From an uncultured Methanobrevibacter sp. (GTDB lineage: Archaea; Methanobacteriota; Methanobacteria; Methanobacteriales; Methanobacteriaceae), in contig NZ_CAMHFP010000003.1 in assembly GCF_946184425.1 (NCBI RefSeq), positions 24,406-88,405 of the forward strand: 64,000 nucleotides of DNA, read 5' to 3'. This document shows positions 54,469 to 63,945 of the stretch, one piece after another. Every line of letters begins with the position of its first letter. Positions within the stretch are counted from its first letter, which is position 1. Below the pieces are notes generated by a model that did no database searches, was not told the DNA's origin, and saw nothing but the letters and a program-made list of their open reading frames with translations. The position numbers and the translations under genes were made by a program.

Positions 54469-54517
54469 CTTATTTTTTTTAACTATAATTATATTGAATT
54501 TAATTGTATAAATATTG

Positions 54518-54533
54518 TTCGTATTTGCACGAA
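54518..54533 (-). promoter_or_regulatory. TTCG-N8-CGAA dyad A upstream of nrdD
   Basis: TTCGTATTTGCACGAA. It fits the TTCGTA-N4-TACGAA form I recall for MsvR boxes with one mismatch. TATA-like TATAAATA lies on its left. About 50 bases before the nrdD start. Confidence 0.6.
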
Positions 54534-54575
54534 CATAATATAGTCAATACTTTGAATTTTTTAGTATATAAATCG

Positions 54576-54591
54576 TTCGTCTTGCATCGAA
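54576..54591 (-). promoter_or_regulatory. TTCG-N8-CGAA dyad B upstream of nrdD, flanked by mirrored TATA boxes
   Basis: TTCGTCTTGCATCGAA, same spacing as dyad A and 58 bases away. It is framed by a perfect outer inverted repeat, AGTATATAAAT (54563-54573) and ATTTATATACT (54596-54606), so a TATA box points out on each side. Confidence 0.6.
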
Positions 54592-54669
54592 CAATATTTA
54601 TATACTCTGAAATTTATTATGTATTTGCTATTAAAAATTAAATGCCCGAGAGCATTTGAAAAGTAATTG

Positions 54670-54697
54670 GTTCTTTAGAAAAATATATCTAAAGAAC
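54670..54697 (-). terminator. Hairpin around the polC stop
   Basis: GTTCTTTAGA-AAAATATA-TCTAAAGAAC, a perfect 10-bp stem with the TAA stop (54675-54677) in one arm. A second, 6-bp hairpin (AAATGC-CCGAGA-GCATTT, 54640-54657) follows on the minus strand. Confidence 0.7.
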
Positions 54698-57600
54698 TTT
54701 GTTTTGATTTATCACTTTCAAAAAGCGAGTTAATACCAAATTCTTGGATTTCAAGACGTTGTTCCAGATAATGGGAAACGGGATATCTATTAACCAGGTC
54801 TCTTGAAATTTCAAGATATTTTGTAACTGACCCTTTTGAAACTGAAAGAATTAAATTTCCTCCACATTTTTGGCATTTTCCTGTAAGTGGCATTCTACGA
54901 TATTTTGATCCGCATTTGGTGCATCTGACCTTTTGTTTGGAAAATGCTCTGGAATTGCCCATAATGTCAGGCAAAAAGTGGGATGATAAAACTTTTTCAA
55001 CAACTCCTCTTTGATCAACCGCCCTAATTTTTTCAGCAAGACTGATTTGGGCCTCAACTTTTTCTCTCATTGATGGCAATCTTTTATAAAGACATACTGT
55101 AGGTCCCGCATGAATGCTTGAGGTATGATGTGAGAACATTAATCCTTCATACTGCTCAGGTGTTCCTAAATGCATTTCTACATTATCAATATATTCTAGA
55201 ACCTCTGCCGGTTTGTGAGGGGTATAGGTCTCTTCATAGAATTCAACAGGGAATCTTTCAAAAATATCCAGGTTGTGTGATTCATCATCTATCTCTTCAG
55301 GGTCGATTCTTGAAGATAAAACTAAAGGAGCATCCATACTTCCTCCTCTAGTGTTAGGAAGGTATGTTTTTGAAAAGTTTATTAAAGCATCTAAAAGTAG
55401 CATTATAGCATCTTCGTCACTGTCACAATTCCTACGTTTTGCAGAGTGGAAGTAAGGGTGAGCATAACAGCCCAATGCTTTTGTAAAACCGACAATTCTT
55501 CCGAGAACTCCTGCGGAAGTGTGCGGTGCAAGACCTGCCACTAAATGTCCAATCAAATCACTTTTTTCATTAACATTATAAAATGGCTCCATATCATAAT
55601 AACGTGTAAGTTCATCATCAATGAATTTGGCAGTTCTCAGTAGATAATCTCCGCAGTTGTCTGAAATAACAATGTCCTGGACTCTAAGTTCAACGATTTG
55701 ATTCTCATTTTCGATAGGATTTCCATAACAGTCCTTTTCATAACCCATTTCATGGAGCTTTTCAACTGTCACTCCAATTTCTTTAGGAATGAAATGTGTC
55801 AAAGGCAAGTCAGTTGAGTCGTGACGTATAGTCCCGTCTTTAAATGTAAATACTTCATTTTTAGCTCTTAATATTCCTTTTTCAAGAGGTTCTGGTAATT
55901 TGGCCTCGGAAATCATTCCGACAACTCCTTTTACTTCATCCACTCTTCTCACTTTAACATTGTCTGATGCTTTTTTAAGCATACTTGCAAGTGGAATATT
56001 TTTTGAACTTGGTGAACTGATTTCGGTCGGATGACCGCATTCTGGACAGAGTGAATTGTAAGAGCTAAGTCCACAGCTTGGATTTGTACATTTTCTTCTT
56101 GATAATTCAACTTTAATATTTCCTTTCTTAGCCGCAGTTGCTATTAATCTTCTAGAACCACCATAATTGCCGATAGGGAATAATCCATGTGGGGCAGGTT
56201 TCATTAATCTTTCTTTTGATTTTTCAGGCCTACCTACACGTGTACCAATGTATGCAGGAGCTTTATTCTTGATTTCAACTGGGGATACCTCATTTATCGC
56301 TTCAATGGTGGTTGATTTTTGAGGTAATCTTTTAGGCAATGTTATAACTAATGCATAAGAATGGTCTTTATCTATAATAATTTTGCCATCACGGACAATA
56401 TGGGGAACACCAATAATTTCAAGGGTTCTTTTTTGATAGGACAATTCTAATTCAAGCTCTTCACCTGGACTGTAATTAATTTTATGTTTGTTTATCAGGT
56501 CAATAAGAGAGTTTAAATCTGTAATTGTCACGTCATTATAACAATAAGTGTATTTTGGGTGAAGTGGTATGTTATAATTCTTTGATAAAGTAAATGCCTC
56601 GATTGCAGTTAAATATTCATATTCAAGTTTGTATAAATCTAAATCATTATTGTCTTTATCATAGTTTTCGCTTCTGGTCAGTAGTTGAATCCACCATTCC
56701 TCACACCATCCTGATGGATATAACGGCTGGTTATTTCTTAAAAATTCTCCAAATGCCACAAGCATGTCTCCTAGGAATAAGATTTCAACTACATCCTTTT
56801 TAACTTCACGTGCCTGTTTCACACTGTCAATGATTACAACGTCTCCATTTTTAAGCTTTACGACAGGTCCTTCAATAGAATCCACTGGAACAACACAGTT
56901 ACCTTTTCCGGGATATTCAATTTTAAGTTGTGTTCCAACTGCTAAAAATTCCAGCAATGCCATTGTTGCCGGATGAACACCCATTGTAGCAAGACCAGTA
57001 TTTCGGCTTCTTCCGTATCTAAGTCTGAACGCTCCTTTTTCAGAAGGATATCCTAAAATAGGTCTTCCGCCGATAATATCCTGAATGTATTTAGGTTCGC
57101 TGATGATATCGGAGTCTCCGTCATCATCTCCTTTCGAATCATCTTTTTTAGGTTTGGAATATTCTGTAAGCCATTCCCAGTTAAGGCCTAATTTATTGGA
57201 AATTTTGTGTATCTTCTTTGATTTTTGGATAACTCCTTCAACCATCGCAAGAAGTGCTCCTCCACGAATATTATTGGTTTCAACACGTTCTAAATCTCTG
57301 TGGGATACTTCAACTTGATCAGTCTGTTCTCCGGTTACCTCTACAGGTATATTGTTTGCAGCGAATCTCACTTCTTCTGGTGTTGGTGAGTATTGTAGAT
57401 TTGTAACCTCAGATTCGTAAAGTTCAACTTCCTCCACATATCTTTCAATTTCATCTTCTATTGGTTTAAATGCATCAATATTAATTGCTCTTCTGATTTT
57501 ATCTCCTAAAAGAACTGAAAGTGCCGCTGCTGTACCTCCAGCACTTCTGATAGGTCCTGCAAAATAAACTCCAATATATTTGGTTCCGTCGAAATTATCT

Positions 57601-57977
57601 TTAATTTTTACTTGTGAAATTCCTTCAAGCGGTGCAGCTACTACTCCTTCAGTAAGAATAGCTAGTGCAGTTCTTAAACCTTGGTCACATCTTTGCTCTT
57701 CATTCCATTCTGCCTTTTCACCAGTAAGTTCAAATTTTCCTGATGCAATTTCAGCAGCAATTTCAAAAGCAACAGATTCCCTATCCATATTTTTCTCTAA
57801 TTCTTTGATACGATTCGCAACTCCTTCAGGACCAACAAGCCCTTCTACTCTTTCAGCTAAATCCTTTGCAAGAGGTACTTCAGTTTTTGTTTCAACATCC
57901 AATCCCTTTGATCTAGCTTCATTAGCTATGTCATATAGGTGATGGGTTTCAGCTTCTAATCTGTCAAAATAATCCAT
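54675..57977 (-). CDS. polC: DNA polymerase II (PolD) large subunit DP2
   Basis: A 1100-residue catalytic subunit of the archaeal replicative polymerase PolD. Family blocks: GVYFAGPIRSAGGTAAALSV near residue 137, RYGRSRNTGLATMGVHPATM, PAYIGTRVGRPEKSKERLMK, zinc motif CTNPSCGLSS...CPECGHP, the active-site region RNCDSDEDAIMLLLDALINF (three Asp-rich), and CTKCGSKYRR...CQKCGG near the C-terminus. No intein interrupts it, although this gene often carries one in archaea. Usual length. It is a single-gene unit ending in a terminator hairpin. Confidence 0.97.
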   Translation of the reverse strand: MDYFDRLEAETHHLYDIANEARSKGLDVETKTEVPLAKDLAERVEGLVGPEGVANRIKELEKNMDRESVAFEIAAEIASGKFELTGEKAEWNEEQRCDQGLRTALAILTEGVVAAPLEGISQVKIKDNFDGTKYIGVYFAGPIRSAGGTAAALSVLLGDKIRRAINIDAFKPIEDEIERYVEEVELYESEVTNLQYSPTPEEVRFAANNIPVEVTGEQTDQVEVSHRDLERVETNNIRGGALLAMVEGVIQKSKKIHKISNKLGLNWEWLTEYSKPKKDDSKGDDDGDSDIISEPKYIQDIIGGRPILGYPSEKGAFRLRYGRSRNTGLATMGVHPATMALLEFLAVGTQLKIEYPGKGNCVVPVDSIEGPVVKLKNGDVVIIDSVKQAREVKKDVVEILFLGDMLVAFGEFLRNNQPLYPSGWCEEWWIQLLTRSENYDKDNNDLDLYKLEYEYLTAIEAFTLSKNYNIPLHPKYTYCYNDVTITDLNSLIDLINKHKINYSPGEELELELSYQKRTLEIIGVPHIVRDGKIIIDKDHSYALVITLPKRLPQKSTTIEAINEVSPVEIKNKAPAYIGTRVGRPEKSKERLMKPAPHGLFPIGNYGGSRRLIATAAKKGNIKVELSRRKCTNPSCGLSSYNSLCPECGHPTEISSPSSKNIPLASMLKKASDNVKVRRVDEVKGVVGMISEAKLPEPLEKGILRAKNEVFTFKDGTIRHDSTDLPLTHFIPKEIGVTVEKLHEMGYEKDCYGNPIENENQIVELRVQDIVISDNCGDYLLRTAKFIDDELTRYYDMEPFYNVNEKSDLIGHLVAGLAPHTSAGVLGRIVGFTKALGCYAHPYFHSAKRRNCDSDEDAIMLLLDALINFSKTYLPNTRGGSMDAPLVLSSRIDPEEIDDESHNLDIFERFPVEFYEETYTPHKPAEVLEYIDNVEMHLGTPEQYEGLMFSHHTSSIHAGPTVCLYKRLPSMREKVEAQISLAEKIRAVDQRGVVEKVLSSHFLPDIMGNSRAFSKQKVRCTKCGSKYRRMPLTGKCQKCGGNLILSVSKGSVTKYLEISRDLVNRYPVSHYLEQRLEIQEFGINSLFESDKSKQSSLDIFF

Positions 57978-58177
57978 TTTATCGCCACAAATTATAAAAT
58001 TAATTCAGTATATAATTATTGATTTTCATAATATTAATAATATTTGCAAGTGCTGAATTATGAAAAAATTTCTAAAATAAATTTTGATAAATTTTAAATA
58101 TACAGTAAAAGAAAATTTTATTTTTAGTATACTGATAGTTGAACTTAATATTTAATATTGCTATTTCGGTGATATAA

Positions 58178-59257
58178 ATGTCTGATAAAAAACCTATTAA
58201 TGCCATGTATGGCTCTAAAATGAGTTTAAATCTTGATAAAATTAAAAATAAGAAGTCTAAAGAAGAAAAAATAGTTGAAGAAACTCCTGTTGAGCAAATT
58301 AATGAAACTATTGAGGAAACTCCTGTTCAAGAGGTTGTTGAGGAGTCTTCTGCTGAGGTAGAAGTTGTTGAGGAAGTTCCTGCAGAGGTTGTTGAGGAGT
58401 CTTCTGCTGAGGAAGATGTTATTGAGGAAGTTCCTGCAGAGGTTGTTGAGGAGTCTTCTGCTGAGGAAGATGTTATTGAGGAAACTAAAGAAAATCCTGA
58501 ACAAAATAAAACTGTTGAAACTTCTGTAGATTCTGATGTTGTTTCTAAACTGAAAAATGAAATTTCTGAAAAATCTAAAAAACTCTCCAATCAATCAAGT
58601 GAGCTTAATTATTTAACTAATAAGGTCATTCCTAAACTCAAGAAAGAAAATTCTGAATTGAAAAGTGTAAAAATGGAATTGACTGAAGCTTTAGAAAAAA
58701 CTACTAGGAAATACTTCGATCAGTTAGATATTAGTGCAGATTTAAGTAATAAAATCGGAAAACTCGGTGCGGAGGGTGCTGTTAATAAAGTAAGGGCAGA
58801 CAAATTAGAATCTGAATTGGAAACCATCAAGTCAGATTATGAAACTAAAATTGCTGATTTGAAAGAAGAATTAAATTCTAAAGATGTTCATGAATTAGAA
58901 AAATTAAAAGAACAAAATAGTAATTTAAAAGAAAGAATTTCAGATTTAAATGAAAAAATTGACAGTGCAAAAGCTGAAAATCTTGAACTCACTTCAGAAA
59001 TTAATGAGTTAAGACAAGATTTAATTGAAATAGGTAATTATAAAGAAGAAATTGATAAAAATAATAAGGAAACTATTTCTAATTATAAAGAAGAAATTTC
59101 AAGTCTTACAACTCAATTAAAAGTCAAAGAAAGTAGTTATGATAAATTATCTAACGAAACAAATAAAACAATTTCTGATTTAAGAAAACAAGTTAAAAAA
59201 CTTGAAGATGCATTAGAAAAAGAATCCAACAAAGGATTGTTTAATAGATTTAAATAG
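58178..59257 (+). CDS. Hypothetical coiled-coil protein with 18-residue acidic repeats
   Basis: A 359-residue soluble protein of unknown function. A basic N-terminus (KMSLNLDKIKNKKSKEEK) is followed by three copies of an 18-residue acidic repeat (EVVEESSAEEDVIEEVPA and variants, residues about 52-105), then a coiled coil from about residue 125 to the end, with long heptad runs of Leu, Glu and Lys. The repeats are conserved at DNA level as 54-base units, hinting at recent expansion. No membrane span. Terminator hairpin at the stop. The deaminase gene follows 37 bases on. Confidence 0.8.
   Translation: MSDKKPINAMYGSKMSLNLDKIKNKKSKEEKIVEETPVEQINETIEETPVQEVVEESSAEVEVVEEVPAEVVEESSAEEDVIEEVPAEVVEESSAEEDVIEETKENPEQNKTVETSVDSDVVSKLKNEISEKSKKLSNQSSELNYLTNKVIPKLKKENSELKSVKMELTEALEKTTRKYFDQLDISADLSNKIGKLGAEGAVNKVRADKLESELETIKSDYETKIADLKEELNSKDVHELEKLKEQNSNLKERISDLNEKIDSAKAENLELTSEINELRQDLIEIGNYKEEIDKNNKETISNYKEEISSLTTQLKVKESSYDKLSNETNKTISDLRKQVKKLEDALEKESNKGLFNRFK
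58331..58492 (+). repeat. Three tandem 54-bp units within the coiled-coil gene
   Basis: Units at 58331-58384, 58385-58438 and 58439-58492, each starting GAGGTTGTTGAGGAGTCTTC. The second and third differ only near their ends; the first differs at a few positions. Confidence 0.9.
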
Positions 59258-59275
59258 ATGATTAATTCATCTATT
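59253..59275 (+). terminator. Hairpin around the coiled-coil gene stop
   Basis: AATAGATGA-TTAAT-TCATCTATT, 9-bp stem with the TAG stop (59255-59257) in its left arm, followed by CATATTTTCTTTTTTT. Confidence 0.75.
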
Positions 59276-59294
59276 CATATTTTCTTTTTTTAAG

Positions 59295-59765
59295 ATGATT
59301 GATGATACTTATTTTATGGATGAAGCTATTAAGGAAGCTCAAAAGTCTTTAACGGAGGGTGGAATTCCAATTGGGGCTGTTCTTGTTAAAGATGGTGAAA
59401 TCATATCTAGGGGTCATAATAGACTAATTCAAAATGATTCTGTATTGTTGCATGCTGAAATGGATGCAATTGAAAATGCGGGACGTCTTGATTATGATGA
59501 TTATATACACTGTACATTGTACACTACACTTTCACCATGTCCAATGTGTTCTGGGGCCGTGATTTTATATAATATTCCTCGGGTTGTAATTGGAGAGAAT
59601 ACTACTTTGATGGGTGCTGAAAATTTATTAAAATGCAATAATGTTGAGGTAGTTGTTTTAAATGATGTAAGATGTAGAGATTTATTTTTAAAATTCGCAT
59701 GCAATAACCCCGGTGTTTGGGAAAATGAACTTGCAAAAGTTGGAAATTCAACAGAGGTCAAATAA
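59295..59765 (+). CDS. Zinc-dependent cytidine/cytosine deaminase family protein
   Basis: A 156-residue deaminase. The zinc site is HAEMDAIENAG near residue 55 and SPCPMCSGAVILY near residue 82, with the proton-shuttle Glu in HAE. GGIPIGAVLVKDGEIISRGH near the start is typical. The C-terminal end (CNNPGVWEN) resembles yeast-type cytosine deaminase more than tRNA adenosine deaminase. It lies one base before a small GNAT-like gene (shared stop/start base). Confidence 0.88.
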   Translation: MIDDTYFMDEAIKEAQKSLTEGGIPIGAVLVKDGEIISRGHNRLIQNDSVLLHAEMDAIENAGRLDYDDYIHCTLYTTLSPCPMCSGAVILYNIPRVVIGENTTLMGAENLLKCNNVEVVVLNDVRCRDLFLKFACNNPGVWENELAKVGNSTEVK

Positions 59766-60142
59766 TGGAGATAATTGTAACTGACGAGCGTGACGAGCGC
59801 TTTATAAAATTTTGTAAATCATTTGGTTGTGAAGTGGATGATCCTCAAGTAGTCTTGCTTTTAAATAGTTTTAATAAAATTGTTGGATGCACTAGTTTTA
59901 AGGTTTATGATGCTGATTCATGTGAAATTACAACACTGTTTTTAAATTCTTATGATGAAAGGGAAAAGATAGCTTATAAGTTGATTAGGCAGCTGGAAAA
60001 AATAGCTATTGATTATGAATTCAAAAGTGTTATTGTAAGCTTTGACAGTAAGGAAGATATTCTAGTAGAAATATTTGAAAAATTAGATTATTGCTTTATA
60101 GATAATTTTGTAATGAAAAAAGAGTTTAAAAGTTTAATTTAA
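59765..60142 (+). CDS. Small GNAT-like protein
   Basis: A 125-residue protein with the strand and helix order of a GNAT acetyltransferase: VVLLLNSFNKIVGCTSFKVY, ITTLFLNSYDEREKIAYKLI (helix after the acceptor strand) and LVEIFEKLDYCFIDNFVMKK. The usual acetyl-CoA Gly-rich pocket is degenerate, so activity is uncertain. Its ATG shares a base with the deaminase stop (TAATG), so the pair is translationally coupled. Confidence 0.65.
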   Translation: MEIIVTDERDERFIKFCKSFGCEVDDPQVVLLLNSFNKIVGCTSFKVYDADSCEITTLFLNSYDEREKIAYKLIRQLEKIAIDYEFKSVIVSFDSKEDILVEIFEKLDYCFIDNFVMKKEFKSLI

Positions 60143-60168
60143 TTTTGTTTAAAAATAAAAGTTGAAGA

Positions 60169-61752
60169 TTAAGCTTCTTGTCTTAATCTTTTTACAACAA
60201 AGTCTTTATCTAAACTTAGTAAAAATGATGCTGCTCTAGGGCCTTGTTTTTGACCAAGAATCATTTTATAAATTGCCTGGAAACCTTTTTGTGGTTTTAA
60301 ACCTTGACCTTCTAAGATTTCATACATTGCATCGTGTAATACGGCTGCATCATTGAATTCGGTTTTTTCCATTAAATCCGCCAAATCACTTAAGAATTGT
60401 GTTTGTTCATCTGTTAGTGGTAATTTTGGAACTTTTTTAGTTTGCACTTGGAATTTTACGAATTTCGGTGCATAAGTATCTAACCAGTATTTCACATTGT
60501 CAACTCTTTCACGGTATTGGGTTAATTCCAACTCTGTTAATTCGCCAAATTCCTTGTCTTCAAAGCTTTTTGTTAATTGGGAGTTCCTTTTGAGAATATC
60601 AAAAATCTTTTCAAGGTCGTCTCCTGCAATTTGATAAGCATTAACCAGGAATCTGAATGGTGGTCTGAAAGGTAAAGGTGCATCAGGATTCATTTGAACT
60701 ATTTCATAGATTTCTTTGAATTTTTTACCTTCTTTTTCAGATGGAGCTTCTACTTCATCGTAGAATACTTTTTCAACTGTATCGAACTGGTCAATAAAGT
60801 CTAAAAAAGGCATTTTTGGTGAGAAATCTTTTGCTTTCATCGGTTTTGACCTGAATAAGTAATAATGAAGACTTTCAGCAGGTCCTATTTTTAGCCATTC
60901 TTCAGGAGCAAAGAAAACACCATGGGATTTACTCATTGCTTCACCGTCAAGGGTAATCCATTCGTATGGCACTGGATATGGTGCAGGATAATCAAATATT
61001 TCTTCTGAAATAACGCTACTTACATCATATGATCCTCCACTTGCAGCGTGGTCTTTTCCGAATGGTTCACAAGTTGTTCCAAATATTTTCCATCTTGCAG
61101 CCCATTCCACTCTCCATGTAAGTTTACCGTTTCCGGATTTGATGTCCATTTCACCTTCATGGCCACATTCACATCTGTATTTTACAATATCTCCATCGAA
61201 ATCATAAGCTTGAGTTGTGTTTACTCTTCCGCACTCTTCACAAATAGGATTATATGGGAGCCAATCATCAGCTAGTGGCTCTCTTCTGTATTGATTAAAT
61301 ATCTCTTTGATTCTTTCAACATTTTCAAAAGCAGTTCTTATGTAATCATTATAAATGCCTGATTGGTACATTTCAAAACCGGATTTATGTTCCATTTCAA
61401 TTCCATAATCATCCATTACTGAAAGCAAAGGTTTTTCAAAGTGTTCTACAAAGTTAGCACAGCATCCGTCAGGGCATGGAATTGTAGAGTAGGGCATGCC
61501 CAAGTATTTGTCATAATCTTCAGGTAATGGATAAGGAACCTTTCTGAGTGGGTCATGGTCATCGGCAATCCAAATTGTTTTAGCTTTTTTTCCTTTTTCT
61601 CTTAATTTTTTTCCAATTCCGTTAGCTATAAATATATCGCAAGAGTTTCCAATGTGTATTGAACCTGAAATGGAGGTTCCACTTGCGATGACATGTTCTT
61701 CTACATCCATTTTGCTTAATTCATCAGCTATGTTTTCAATCCAATGTGTCAT
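60169..61752 (-). CDS. lysS: Class I lysyl-tRNA synthetase
   Basis: A 527-residue archaeal-type enzyme charging tRNA-Lys. Class I motifs are [13 protein letters not shown] (HIGH-like, near residue 28) and [10 protein letters not shown] (KMSKS-like, near 278). Zinc ligands appear in CEECGR and CECGH. The [20 protein letters not shown] segment is typical. Normal length. A small hairpin overlaps the stop. It lies 82 bases from pan on the same strand, likely with its own promoter. Confidence 0.97.
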   Translation of the reverse strand: MTHWIENIADELSKMDVEEHVIASGTSISGSIHIGNSCDIFIANGIGKKLREKGKKAKTIWIADDHDPLRKVPYPLPEDYDKYLGMPYSTIPCPDGCCANFVEHFEKPLLSVMDDYGIEMEHKSGFEMYQSGIYNDYIRTAFENVERIKEIFNQYRREPLADDWLPYNPICEECGRVNTTQAYDFDGDIVKYRCECGHEGEMDIKSGNGKLTWRVEWAARWKIFGTTCEPFGKDHAASGGSYDVSSVISEEIFDYPAPYPVPYEWITLDGEAMSKSHGVFFAPEEWLKIGPAESLHYYLFRSKPMKAKDFSPKMPFLDFIDQFDTVEKVFYDEVEAPSEKEGKKFKEIYEIVQMNPDAPLPFRPPFRFLVNAYQIAGDDLEKIFDILKRNSQLTKSFEDKEFGELTELELTQYRERVDNVKYWLDTYAPKFVKFQVQTKKVPKLPLTDEQTQFLSDLADLMEKTEFNDAAVLHDAMYEILEGQGLKPQKGFQAIYKMILGQKQGPRAASFLLSLDKDFVVKRLRQEA

Positions 61753-61834
61753 CTAAATTCACCAATATAAAAAAATAAATTATCATTAAAATAAGTTATA
61801 CTAATAAATCTTTGTAGTTATTAATATAAAAAGA

Positions 61835-63025
61835 TTATTTTAATTGTAAATTTGCTCTTGATGATTCGATAATTTTATCAATTGCATCCAGGAAATCTTT
61901 TGTTATTACAATTTTTCTATTATTTCTGATTGCAAACATTCCCGCTTCAGTACAGACAGCCTTCAAATCGGCTCCTGAAAAACTTTCTGTTATTTCGCTT
62001 ATTTTGTCAAAGTTGATGTCATCTTCAACTTTCATTCTTTTGGTGTGAATTTCAAGGATGTGCTTTCTTCCGTTTTTTGTAGGATTTGGAACTTCTATAG
62101 TTCTGTCAAATCGTCCAGGTCTTAAAAGGGCATCATCCAGAATGTCAGGTCTGTTTGTAGCTCCGATAATTCCAACATCTCCTCTTGAATCGAATCCGTC
62201 AAGTTCAGCTAAAAGCTGCATCAAGGTTCTCTGGACTTCTCTGTCTGCACCGCTGGTTTCTCCCATTCTTTTTGTTCCTATTGCATCGATTTCATCGATG
62301 AAAATTATTGTAGGGGTCTTTTCACGTGCAAGTTCAAACACTTCCCTGACATATCTGGATCCTTCTCCGAGATATTTGTTTACAAACTCTGATGCCACCA
62401 GTTTTATGAATCTTGCTTTGGTTTCATTTGCTACCGCTTTTGCAAGGAGTGTTTTTCCTGTTCCCGGAGGTCCGTAGAGAAGAATTCCTTTTGGAGGGTC
62501 TATTCCAATTTCTTCAAATATTTCAGGGTGTTTTATCGGAAGCTCAACGGTTTCTCTCAGCTCTACTATCTGGTATTTGAGACCTCCGATATCTTCGTAA
62601 GTTACATTAGGCCGTTCTTCAATTTCCATTGCGGTGATGTTTTTATCTTTCTTTTTTGGAAATACGTTGACGACTGTCAAATTGGTTTGGTTCAGCGCTA
62701 CTCTGGATCCAGGTTCTAATAAATCCTTATTGATTGAACCGGGGTAGTTTACAAGAAACTCATGGCCAACGTTTCCCTGGATTCCGACCTGTTTGTCATC
62801 GAATACTTCCGTTACTGTTGCAAGGATTAGTGGAGTTTTCTTGAATGAGTTGATTTCTCCTTTAAGTTCTCTGATTTTGCCTTCAAGCTGGCGGTTGTTG
62901 ACATTGGATTTCAACTGTTCTCCTTCAAGACTTCTGATTTTTTCACTCAATTCTTCGATTTTGTTATTATCTTCTTTTAAGGATTCTATCAGTTCTTCTT
63001 TTGTGGCATCTTCAAGGGATTCCAT
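61835..63025 (-). CDS. pan: Proteasome-activating nucleotidase PAN
   Basis: A 396-residue AAA+ ATPase that unfolds substrates for the 20S proteasome. It has an N-terminal coiled coil (residues 1-75), an OB domain (FLVNYPGSINKDLLEPGSRV) and an AAA domain: Walker A LYGPPGTGKTLLAKAVA near residue 187, pore loop FVNKYLGEGSRYVR, Walker B TIIFIDEIDAIG near 247, arginine finger region RPGRFDRTI. The chain ends SSRANLQLK, so the C-terminal hydrophobic-Tyr-X motif that opens the 20S gate in other PANs is not present. AGGTGATAG lies before the ATG. Confidence 0.95.
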   Translation of the reverse strand: MESLEDATKEELIESLKEDNNKIEELSEKIRSLEGEQLKSNVNNRQLEGKIRELKGEINSFKKTPLILATVTEVFDDKQVGIQGNVGHEFLVNYPGSINKDLLEPGSRVALNQTNLTVVNVFPKKKDKNITAMEIEERPNVTYEDIGGLKYQIVELRETVELPIKHPEIFEEIGIDPPKGILLYGPPGTGKTLLAKAVANETKARFIKLVASEFVNKYLGEGSRYVREVFELAREKTPTIIFIDEIDAIGTKRMGETSGADREVQRTLMQLLAELDGFDSRGDVGIIGATNRPDILDDALLRPGRFDRTIEVPNPTKNGRKHILEIHTKRMKVEDDINFDKISEITESFSGADLKAVCTEAGMFAIRNNRKIVITKDFLDAIDKIIESSRANLQLK

Positions 63026-63274
63026 GCTATCACCTTGTATTTAGATTTGTTGGGCATATTATTTTAACATTAACATTATCAGGTTCATATTTAAAAGCAA
63101 TTTTTGAGTTGTGTGTGACTTCTAATTTTCAAACATAAGTTCAATGCCAAGGATTTAAACTCAAAAACTTTTCTCTCACATCTATATTTTTTAAAGTATA
63201 TTTTCCCGTTTTAATAGATATTAAATATTTAAAATGCTTTATTTTTATTTTTAATTTACTTATACTCCAAGTAT

Positions 63275-63694
63275 ATGAATAAAAAGACTAATAGACAATG
63301 CTCCGGGTTGTTTTTAAGAATGAACGATAATCAAAATGAAAAAATGAGGGAATATACAATTAGTGGAAATAAGAAAGATGGTGCATATCTCTCCAATCAG
63401 GTTCGGGAATTCATATCCTGCGATAAATCTGCTCTCTATGTTAGTTCGGCGGTAGAGGAAATGATTGTCCATATTGTGGATATGAATGATGATTTGGAAT
63501 GGATTGATGTAATCATTCGTTATAATGGTGAATATACTGTTATTTCAATGAAATATTCCGGAATAGGATATAATACAAATGATGATTCAAATTTCAATTG
63601 CGAGAATACTGGTATATTAAGCAGCATTTCAGACAGTATTGATAATTCTCAAATATTGGGGTTAAATAATATTGTCATGACAATTAAAATGTGA
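63275..63694 (+). CDS. GHKL-like (RsbW-type) protein
   Basis: A 139-residue soluble protein resembling anti-sigma-factor/histidine-kinase ATPase folds. SSAVEEMIVHIVDMNDDLEW at about residues 58-77 looks like the N-box (Glu and nearby Asn-like positions), followed by strand IDVIIRYNGEYTVISMKYSG and a degenerate G-loop region (NFNCENTGILSSISDS). The end, ILGLNNIVMTIKM, parallels the MATE fusion domain at 49393-51072. Archaea often use such domains in signalling modules with unknown partners. The start is uncertain: ATG at 63275 or 63323. Confidence 0.6.
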   Translation: MNKKTNRQCSGLFLRMNDNQNEKMREYTISGNKKDGAYLSNQVREFISCDKSALYVSSAVEEMIVHIVDMNDDLEWIDVIIRYNGEYTVISMKYSGIGYNTNDDSNFNCENTGILSSISDSIDNSQILGLNNIVMTIKM

Positions 63695-63921
63695 TTGATG
63701 AATGTATTTTCATCTGAAATTGAATATCATAATCCATCACCATTTTTTTTTAATTTGTAGGTTTAGAAGGTTTTCATATATGGTGTATCTAAGCTTGGAT
63801 TTTCTCCTATACCTTGCTTTAACAGATGTATATATCCCAATTTAAAAATCAGTGGAAATTTCAAAACGTTAATGTTAAAATTGAGTCTATTAGATTAAGA
63901 GTTAAAATAAAAAAAGAAGTA

Positions 63922-63945
63922 AAATAGATAGAAGTCTATCTATTT
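63922..63945 (-). terminator. Hairpin around the stop of the last gene
   Basis: AAATAGATAG-AAGT-CTATCTATTT, a perfect 10-bp stem containing the TAG stop at 63940-63942, then TTTTACTTCTTTTTTTATTTT on the minus strand. Confidence 0.75.

Noticed and set aside
58226-58594. Antisense ORFs of 122 and 87 residues over the acidic repeats
   Set aside because: They mirror the 54-bp repeats of the coiled-coil gene and have no independent support.
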